Positions 1 to 5,862 of a stretch of 5,862 bases of DNA are shown here, in pieces. Location of the stretch: contig DHDO01000012.1 in the NCBI GenBank assembly GCA_002399435.1, forward strand, positions 13,270-19,131, written 5' to 3'. The translations under genes and the position numbers were made by a program. The notes under the pieces are model-generated. The model worked only from the letters and a program-made list of their open reading frames with translations. It ran no database searches and was not told the origin of the DNA. Source of the stretch: Firmicutes bacterium UBA4874. Lineage in GTDB: Bacteria > Bacillota > Clostridia > Caldicoprobacterales > DTU083. Within the stretch, counting starts at the first letter, position 1. Each line of letters starts with the position of its first letter.

Positions 1-955
1 GGCATTGTTTTCATAGATATCCAGAATCAGAAGCTGCTTCGGGATCAAAGCGTGCGATCTGCCGGCACAGCTCCGATCCGATGGAACCACCGCCTCCTGT
101 GACCAGAACCACCTTGCCCTGAATATAGCCGCAGATATTTTCCACATTTAAATCAATGGGATCCCGTCCCAGCAGATCTTCAATCTCTACATCCCGGATC
201 TGCTGAATGGATACATTCCCACTGATCAGCTCATATACGCCGGGAAGGGTCTTCAGCCTGCATTTGGTTTTCTTGCACTCGTTCAGGATATCTGCCTGCG
301 CCTCCCTGGGAACGGATGGCATGGCTATGATGATTTCATCAATTCCCAGCTGGCGGACGACATCCCCAATCCGGCTGTGATCCCCGTATACCTTGATCCC
401 CTGAATCAGCGTACCCTGTTTATACCGGTCATCATCGATCAGGGCAATGGGCCTTAAACCCAGTTCATCATGGCCCCGTAATTCCTTTATCACCATAGCT
501 CCGGCTTCCCCGGCACCCACGACCAAAACCATTTTACAGTTGCCCTCCGGAGAACTGCTGCTCTTTTTCAGCATGGAACGGATAATACGGGAACCGATAC
601 GGCTGATTCCAAGAAAAACAATGTCAAATACCCAGATGAGAAAATAAATACTATAGGCAATATGAATATGCAGGAGATGTATGGCTACAAAATACAGAGA
701 ACAGGTCAGTGTGCCGGCACACAATATGTACAGCATCTCATTGATCCCGGCATATTGCCAGAGACTTCGGTATAGGTTGAAAAGAAGATTGCAGGACAGG
801 CTGATGACAACCAGACTGGACCATATGGAAAGCCACTCATATAACGAATGACTGGGCAGAGTGCCGTGCCGGGTCAAAAAAGCCATGTACAGGGCAAGGG
901 AAATAAAGAAAATATCCAAAAAAACCATAGTCAGTTTGCGAAATTTTGCTTGCAA
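1..955 (-). CDS. CapD/EpsC-like membrane NDP-sugar 4,6-dehydratase, 3'-partial with apparent frameshift
   Basis: This is the N-terminal half of a membrane-anchored nucleotide-sugar dehydratase/epimerase of the CapD, EpsC, WbpM and PglF family, which typically converts UDP-GlcNAc to a 4-keto-6-deoxy sugar for surface glycans. From the chosen start I see four hydrophobic segments (about residues 10-27, 40-60, 74-96 and 100-118). A first Rossmann-like domain follows with VGAGEAG at about 146-152, then the catalytic-domain entry TGGGGSIGSE at about 286-295. The published-family length is about 600 residues or more, so the catalytic half lies mostly outside the window. After FDP (residue 305) the reading frame ends within nine codons at base 11. 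Skipping one base at about position 40 restores KQLLILDIYENNA, the family continuation, which stays open to base 1. Start: an upstream in-frame GTG at 962-964 overlaps the Shine-Dalgarno, so TTG at 953-955 is preferred. The family call is strong; the exact substrate is not known. Confidence 0.88.
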
Positions 956-963
956 AAATGTCA

Positions 964-970
964 CTCCTTC
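964..970 (-). promoter_or_regulatory. Shine-Dalgarno that selects a TTG start for the CapD-like gene
   Basis: On the minus strand the sequence reads GAAGGAG. It ends 8 bases before TTG at 955-953, which is ideal spacing. The GTG at 964-962 begins inside this motif and cannot be served by it. The first downstream ATG is nine codons further on and would be too far away. Confidence 0.7.
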
Positions 971-1040
971 TGTAATAGTGAAACTGGTCCGTGTCCTACG
1001 CTGAAATAAATATTTAATTATGTATTTTTCCTTATTGGAA

Positions 1041-1068
1041 GTACATGGATGCCGGAATATGGTACATG
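1041..1068. repeat. Pair of 7-bp direct repeats near the CapD-like gene's transcription start
   Basis: GTACATG occurs at 1041-1047 and again at 1062-1068, a spacing of 21 bp or about two helical turns. The right-hand copy continues into the 8-bp palindrome TACATGTA (1063-1070). The right copy covers the predicted transcription start and the left copy lies in the leader. The arrangement would suit a regulator binding one DNA face, but the motif is short and could be chance. Confidence 0.3.
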
Positions 1069-1071
1069 TAT

Positions 1072-1100
1072 AGTATAATTTTCATATGTTGCTAAGTCAA
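1072..1100 (-). promoter_or_regulatory. Sigma-70/sigma-A type promoter for the CapD-like gene
   Basis: On the minus strand there is a -35 TTGACT at 1100-1095, a 17-base spacer and a -10 TATACT at 1077-1072. Each box is 5/6 or close to consensus. Transcription would begin near base 1065, leaving a leader of about 110 bases before the TTG start. The promoter sits just after the terminator of the upstream ChW-like gene, so the CapD-like gene should be transcribed independently of it. Confidence 0.7.
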
Positions 1101-1121
1101 GCCAAAAAACTTCCAGAAGCA

Positions 1122-1154
1122 ACAAAAAGGAACGATACTCCCGAGAGTATCGTT
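1122..1154 (-). terminator. Rho-independent terminator of the ChW-like gene
   Basis: A perfect 10-bp inverted repeat (AACGATACTC at 1131-1140, GAGTATCGTT at 1145-1154) encloses a 4-base loop. Read on the minus strand, the hairpin is followed at once by CCTTTTTGTT, giving a classical intrinsic terminator about 40 bases after the ChW-like stop codon. The plus-strand side has no T tract directly after the stem, so the element works in one direction only. Confidence 0.85.
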
Positions 1155-1194
1155 GATGAAATAAAAATATGAATTTTTGATTTTTGCTTTTTGG

Positions 1195-1776
1195 TTACTG
1201 TGCTTTCCTTTCAATGATAAGGGAAACGGCTTCGATCCTCCGTGCCTCGCCTTTTGTTCCGGCAAACTCGCCGTCTGCCTTATAGGCATATTCATTCCCA
1301 TGGTATGCATTGTGGTTCGCATCGGCTCCCCAGCCGTATCCCTGCATATGTACCTGATAGGATATCTGATATCCGGGATACAGAGTGTTCGTGCCCTTTT
1401 TATAAAGGCCGATCCGCACTCCCTCCAGCCTTTTTGCTTCGCCGATGGTCCCTGCAAACTCCGGGCCCACAGCCAGGCCATTTTTGGGAAGATCCCCGTA
1501 TGTCTTAGCATGAACGGCGTAACGGATCTCCATATCACTGGGGGCGCCTTTCAGCTCCAGCCGGAATCCTTCCAGCCTTTTCGCCTCGCCGATGGTCCCG
1601 AAGGCAAGAGATCCCTTTCCTTCCGTTGCAACATTCCCATAGGACTGTACGTGGAAATTTGCCTTGATGGTAATATCCCTGGCGATCGCCCATTCCCCGG
1701 CGGCATCTGCCGGCCTGCAAAAAAGGACAGGGAACAGAAGCGCAAATATAACCAGAAATGCGACATGTTTCTTCAT
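1195..1776 (-). CDS. Secreted protein with three tryptophan-poor ChW-like repeats
   Basis: This is a 193-residue exported protein of unknown exact function. Residues 1-26 form a Sec signal peptide (MKKH, a hydrophobic core, then a PADA-A type cleavage region). The mature part is three repeats resembling ChW (clostridial hydrophobic W) domains, at about 37-75, 83-125 and 137-188. Each has an HVQ-like start (HVQSYG, HAKTYG, HMQGYG) and a strongly conserved end (GTIGEAKRLEG twice, then GTKGEARRIEA). The conserved tryptophans of the family are mostly replaced by Tyr, Gly or other residues. The third repeat is longer, with an Asn/Tyr/His-rich insert. ChW proteins are surface or secreted proteins, some thought to bind glycans or host ligands. 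Start: AAAAGGAG at 1788-1795 precedes TTG at 1779 (8 bases) and ATG at 1776 (11 bases), and I chose the ATG. An in-frame ATG at 1833 would bury the signal peptide and has no good ribosome site. It is transcribed alone, divergent from the LCP gene. Confidence 0.8.
   Translation of the reverse strand: MKKHVAFLVIFALLFPVLFCRPADAAGEWAIARDITIKANFHVQSYGNVATEGKGSLAFGTIGEAKRLEGFRLELKGAPSDMEIRYAVHAKTYGDLPKNGLAVGPEFAGTIGEAKRLEGVRIGLYKKGTNTLYPGYQISYQVHMQGYGWGADANHNAYHGNEYAYKADGEFAGTKGEARRIEAVSLIIERKAQ
1424..1599. repeat. 29-bp near-identical intragenic repeat encoding the ChW-like repeat core
   Basis: Bases 1424-1452 and 1571-1599 match at 27 of 29 positions. Both differences are synonymous third-position changes (GAG/GAA and GCG/GCA). 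The two copies encode the same GTIGEAKRLEG segment in repeats 1 and 2. The third repeat has diverged at DNA level. This points to a relatively recent internal duplication or gene conversion between the first two repeats. Confidence 0.75.
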
Positions 1777-1787
1777 CAAGTGATTCA

Positions 1788-1795
1788 CTCCTTTT
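1788..1795 (-). promoter_or_regulatory. Shine-Dalgarno of the ChW-like gene
   Basis: The minus strand reads AAAAGGAG here, 8 bases before TTG (1779-1777) and 11 bases before ATG (1776-1774). Its presence rules out the ATG at 1833 as the main start, because it lies downstream of that codon and directly in front of the signal peptide. Confidence 0.7.
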
Positions 1796-1908
1796 GCTTG
1801 TATTTTTTCCGAAAGCATTGCTGCTTTCTTCATTGCTGATCTCTTAATCCCTATTCGACAAATACAAGGAAAATCCTGCCTTGTTTTGCCCGATCCGGTC
1901 GATTCTTC

Positions 1909-1925
1909 CGTAAAATCATTTTACG
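1909..1925. promoter_or_regulatory. Perfect 17-bp palindrome, candidate operator between divergent genes
   Basis: CGTAAAATCATTTTACG has two perfect 8-bp arms around one central base. It lies 14 bp upstream of the -35 box of the LCP promoter. It also overlaps the probable -10 box (TAAAAT, minus strand) of the ChW-like gene. The inner 7-1-7 layout resembles boxes bound by Fur/PerR-family repressors, but it is not a close match to any consensus I can recall, so the regulator is unknown. A weak hairpin in the ChW-like leader is the alternative. Confidence 0.5.
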
Positions 1926-1946
1926 TTTCAAAACTTTTCTTGACTA
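1918..1946 (-). promoter_or_regulatory. Possible weak promoter for the ChW-like gene
   Basis: On the minus strand TAGTCA (1946-1941) is followed after 17 bases by TAAAAT (1923-1918), a good -10 with a poor -35. It would give a leader of about 135 bases. Its -35 overlaps that of the plus-strand LCP promoter, so the two promoters would compete for polymerase. The call rests on spacing and the -10 alone. Confidence 0.35.
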
Positions 1947-1967
1947 TATTCCGTCCTTCTATATAAT
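1940..1967 (+). promoter_or_regulatory. Sigma-70/sigma-A type promoter for the LCP gene
   Basis: TTGACT at 1940-1945 and a perfect TATAAT at 1962-1967 are separated by 16 bases. The predicted start is near 1974, giving a leader of about 100 bases. I see no convincing riboswitch or attenuator in that leader. Confidence 0.72.
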
Positions 1968-2077
1968 ATAGAAAGTATATAGATTAAATTTGAAATGGAA
2001 AGCATCAGGCCTGTTATTTTGGAAAGACTGTTGTAAGGACAATAAGCAGGAACAGGAATAATTTGGGGGTTGATAAG

Positions 2078-3100
2078 ATGAAAAAAGTACTGATAACCAT
2101 TTTAATAATTTTGCTTGTGGCTCTGATCGGCACAGGCGGTTATATATTAAACCTGCTGGACCGGATACCGAAAGCCAGCCTGAAGGATCCGGACACCGGG
2201 GAAAAGATCGGCGAGGGGCTCAACAAACAGGAGGCCCTGGGCATCGGCGATGACGCGCTGTCCCAGAAGGACACCGGCGTTACGAATATTCTCCTGTTCG
2301 GACTGGATAAACGCTCCGAAACCGAAAAGGGACATTCCGATGCCATCCTGATCGCATCCGTGGACCGAAAGAGCAAGAAGATCAAACTGACTTCCCTGAT
2401 GCGGGACATGTATGTAAAGATTCCCGGAAGGGAAAAAAACCGGATCAATACGGCCTATTTCAGCGGCGGACCGTCTCTTGCCATCAAGACGGTCAATACG
2501 AACTTCAATATGAACATTGAGGATTATGTCACGGTGGATTTCAAGGCGCTGGAGGACATTATCAATCTGGTGGGCGGTGTCGACATTAACATCAAGAAAA
2601 ATGAAGTCAATGCGGTCAGCCCCTACATTGATGAGCTGAACAAGATCAACAGGGGTTCCAGGGCAAAACACCTTACCTCACCCGGACTGCAGACGTTGAA
2701 CGGACGTCAGGCAGTGGCCTATGCCAGAGTCCGTTCAGTGGGGCGGGATGATTTTGAGCGCACCGAGCGGCAGAGAAGGGTTATGAGTGAGCTGCTTCGA
2801 AAGGGAATGAACATCAGCGTCACCAAGATACCGGAGCTGGTAAACACGGTCCTGCCCAACGTGGAGACCAGCCTCACCAAAAAGGAGATTATTGGGTTGG
2901 CCGCCACCATAGTGGGATTTGGAAATTCGGACATGGAGCAGTTCCGCATCCCGACGGACGACGGATTCGAGGACGAGAAAATAGGCAAAATGATGGTTCT
3001 TGTGCCGGATCTTGAAAAGAACACCGATGCGCTTCATGAGTTCATTTATGGATCCAAGTCTGCATATGCATCGGAAAATACCGGGGACAGGGTCAAGTAA
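2078..3100 (+). CDS. LytR-CpsA-Psr (LCP) family cell wall glycopolymer transferase
   Basis: LCP proteins are membrane-anchored enzymes acting on the outer face of the membrane. They transfer teichoic acids, capsule or other anionic glycopolymers from an undecaprenyl-phosphate carrier to peptidoglycan. This one is 340 residues. It has a short basic N-terminus, one membrane segment (about 6-24), a linker, then the LCP domain from about 68 to 235. Visible hallmarks are ILLFGLD (71-77), SDAILIASVD with an acidic residue at 88, SLMRDMYV with Arg109 and Asp110, NRIN at 121-124, and the basic cluster YARVR through RTERQRR (215-234) that holds the pyrophosphate-binding arginines. All key positions look intact. 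A C-terminal part of about 100 residues follows, ending in a short hydrophilic tail. Start: ATG at 2078 lies 8 bases after GGGGG; an in-frame TTG at 2063 has no ribosome site. The gene is monocistronic, divergent from the ChW-like gene and convergent with manC. The natural polymer substrate is not shown by the sequence. Confidence 0.93.
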   Translation: MKKVLITILIILLVALIGTGGYILNLLDRIPKASLKDPDTGEKIGEGLNKQEALGIGDDALSQKDTGVTNILLFGLDKRSETEKGHSDAILIASVDRKSKKIKLTSLMRDMYVKIPGREKNRINTAYFSGGPSLAIKTVNTNFNMNIEDYVTVDFKALEDIINLVGGVDINIKKNEVNAVSPYIDELNKINRGSRAKHLTSPGLQTLNGRQAVAYARVRSVGRDDFERTERQRRVMSELLRKGMNISVTKIPELVNTVLPNVETSLTKKEIIGLAATIVGFGNSDMEQFRIPTDDGFEDEKIGKMMVLVPDLEKNTDALHEFIYGSKSAYASENTGDRVK

Positions 3101-3180
3101 CAAACAGGCGGCAACAGACAAAAGCCAATGCAAGCAGAGAAAGAAACAGAAATTTGAAAGCTTGAAATAAAAAGAGGGAC

Positions 3181-3223
3181 AAAAAAGAGCCGCTGCAATC
3201 AAAAGTTGCAGCAGCTCTTTTTT
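3181..3223. terminator. Bidirectional intrinsic terminator between the LCP gene and manC
   Basis: An 18-base arm at 3181-3198 pairs with 3206-3223 around a 7-base loop, with a single C/A mismatch. The stem has a GC-rich core flanked by a run of A on the left and a run of T on the right, so both strands present a hairpin followed by a U tract. It lies 80 bases after the LCP stop and 4 bases after the manC stop, ending both convergent transcripts. Confidence 0.92.
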
Positions 3224-3227
3224 ATCC

Positions 3228-4298
3228 TCACAACAAATCTTCCCGCCCCATCCTTTTCAATTCATCGGTCAGCTGCCGGATCTCCTGCACCTCGTCCTTA
3301 CTGCAGACCAGCACACTGTCCGGAGTATTGACAATCACCACATTGGACAGGCCGATGGTTGCCACCACTTTATCTCCTGAAAAAACCACACAATCCCTCG
3401 TATCCAGGCCGACATGATCTCCCTTTATGACATTCCCGCTGGAATCCGGAGGGATCACATCCCCCAGCGTGTTCCAGGCGCCGATATCACTCCATCCAAA
3501 ATCCCCCGGAATCACAGCAATATGGTTTTCCTTTTCCATGATGCCATAATCAATGGATATCTTCTCCAGTGTGGGATACACCTCCCGGAGAAAAGAGCCG
3601 GCTTCCTCATCGGATAGATGCTTCAGCGGCGAGAGCGCCTGAGACATTTCCGGCAGATGCTGCCGGAAGCGGTCCAGAATGGTGCTGATCCGGGATATAA
3701 ACATTCCGCTGTTCCACAGATATCCGCCGGAATGAAGATATTCTGAAGCGGTTTCCCGATCCGGCTTCTCCACAAACCGGTCCACATGATGAACTGTATC
3801 GGATCCGGACACCATGGAGCCGGTTTTGATATAGCCATAACCGGTACTGGGAAAGGTCGGGGTAATCCCGACGGTTACAATGTCATCATGGCTTTGTGCA
3901 TAATCGGAAGCTTCCGACAGGACCCTGCGAAATTCTTCTTCCTTCTTCACACTCTGATCGGATGACAGGACGCAGAGCACTGCATCTCCATACTTTTTCC
4001 GCAGCCTCAGCGCCGAATAAAGAATGCAGGGAGCGGTATTTCGGGCGGACGGCTCAACAAAGATCCGGCCGGGTTCCATCCGGCTGCCGGTAACTTCCTG
4101 CAGCAGCTCCGCCTGGTCCCGGTTTGTAACCAGATAGATATCCTCCTTTGGAATCAACGGGGAACACCGGTCAATGGTAAAATTGATCATTTCCTTATCT
4201 CCGTCCAGCTTCAGCACCTGTTTGGGTCTCTTCGCCCGGGACAGCGGCCAGAACCGCGTCCCACAGCCTCCCGCCAGGATCAGTCCGATTGTTTTCAT
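3228..4298 (-). CDS. manC: Mannose-1-phosphate guanylyltransferase (GDP-mannose pyrophosphorylase)
   Basis: This cytosolic enzyme makes GDP-mannose from mannose-1-phosphate and GTP. At 356 residues it is the single-domain form, without the phosphomannose isomerase domain of the longer bifunctional ManC/AlgA proteins. Motifs in order: the pyrophosphorylase loop LAGGCGTRFWPLSR (8-21) with PKQ (25-27), EPSARNTAP (82-90), SSDQ (112-115) at the metal-binding aspartate, FVEKPD (175-180), WNSGMF (195-200), DYGIME (250-255) and GDFGWSDIGAW (265-275). The usual histidine after the metal aspartate (PADH or PSDH in many relatives) is Gln here; the aspartate itself is kept. The start ATG is preceded by GAGGTGAT at good spacing. 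It is the last gene of the gmd-rmd-manC operon, 20 bases after rmd, and it supplies the substrate for Gmd. A strong terminator follows directly. Confidence 0.95.
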   Translation of the reverse strand: MKTIGLILAGGCGTRFWPLSRAKRPKQVLKLDGDKEMINFTIDRCSPLIPKEDIYLVTNRDQAELLQEVTGSRMEPGRIFVEPSARNTAPCILYSALRLRKKYGDAVLCVLSSDQSVKKEEEFRRVLSEASDYAQSHDDIVTVGITPTFPSTGYGYIKTGSMVSGSDTVHHVDRFVEKPDRETASEYLHSGGYLWNSGMFISRISTILDRFRQHLPEMSQALSPLKHLSDEEAGSFLREVYPTLEKISIDYGIMEKENHIAVIPGDFGWSDIGAWNTLGDVIPPDSSGNVIKGDHVGLDTRDCVVFSGDKVVATIGLSNVVIVNTPDSVLVCSKDEVQEIRQLTDELKRMGREDLL

Positions 4299-4318
4299 GT
4301 AATATCACCTCAAAGTTG

Positions 4319-5862
<1,544 letters not shown>

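Noticed and set aside
1195..1776. Lipoprotein signal in the ChW-like protein (Cys in PVLFC)
   Set aside because: The residue before Cys is Phe, which does not fit a lipobox, and a good type I cleavage site (ADA-A) follows.
1195..1833. Longer form of the ChW-like protein starting at ATG 1833
   Set aside because: It would put 19 hydrophilic residues before a canonical Sec signal peptide, and the strong ribosome site lies downstream of that ATG.
1177..1839. A 220-codon open frame on the plus strand opposite the ChW-like gene
   Set aside because: It is antisense to a gene with signal peptide, repeats, ribosome site and terminator. It has no ribosome site of its own and begins within the AT-rich 3' region of that gene.
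1861..1884. Short inverted repeats in the ChW-like leader (ACAAGG/CCTTGT and AGGA/TCCT)
   Set aside because: The arms are only 4-6 bp with no T tract or alternative pairing that would make a convincing attenuator or riboswitch.
3101..3180. Purine-rich stretch between the LCP stop and the terminator
   Set aside because: No ribosome site, open frame or strong secondary structure is visible; it reads as an ordinary 3' untranslated region.

Overview
The window looks like part of a cell-surface polysaccharide locus from a Gram-positive anaerobe, most likely a member of the Clostridia (Bacillota). The evidence is a secreted protein with ChW-type (clostridial hydrophobic W) repeats, a LytR-CpsA-Psr (LCP) wall-glycopolymer ligase, strong purine-rich Shine-Dalgarno sequences with occasional TTG starts, and AT-rich intergenic regions around coding DNA of moderate GC. 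I cannot name a genus from this.

Layout from left to right. (1) Bases 1-955, minus strand: the membrane and first nucleotide-binding half of a CapD/EpsC/WbpM/PglF-type NDP-sugar 4,6-dehydratase. It runs off the left edge and carries an apparent 1-base frameshift at about base 40. It has its own promoter at 1072-1100. (2) Bases 1195-1776, minus strand: a small secreted protein with three ChW-like repeats that have largely lost the signature tryptophans, followed by a clear terminator at 1122-1154. (3) Bases 1777-2077: a divergent intergenic region with a good plus-strand promoter, a weaker opposing promoter and a perfect 17-bp palindrome that could be an operator. (4) Bases 2078-3100, plus strand: an LCP-family transferase. 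(5) Bases 3181-3223: a bidirectional terminator separating two convergent units. (6) Bases 3228-5862, minus strand: the 3' part of a tight operon in the order gmd (partial), rmd, manC, which encodes the route from mannose-1-phosphate to GDP-D-rhamnose.

Taken together, ManC makes GDP-mannose, Gmd converts it to GDP-4-keto-6-deoxymannose, and Rmd reduces that to GDP-D-rhamnose. The CapD-like enzyme would supply a second class of modified sugar, usually derived from UDP-GlcNAc, and the LCP protein could attach a finished polymer to peptidoglycan. No glycosyltransferase, flippase or polymerase lies in the window, so the final polymer is unknown.

I see no mobile element, CRISPR array, tRNA or rRNA, and no clearly novel multi-gene system. 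The points most worth a second look are the tryptophan-poor ChW protein, the palindrome between the divergent genes, the frameshift in the CapD-like gene and the D-rhamnose pathway in a Gram-positive background.
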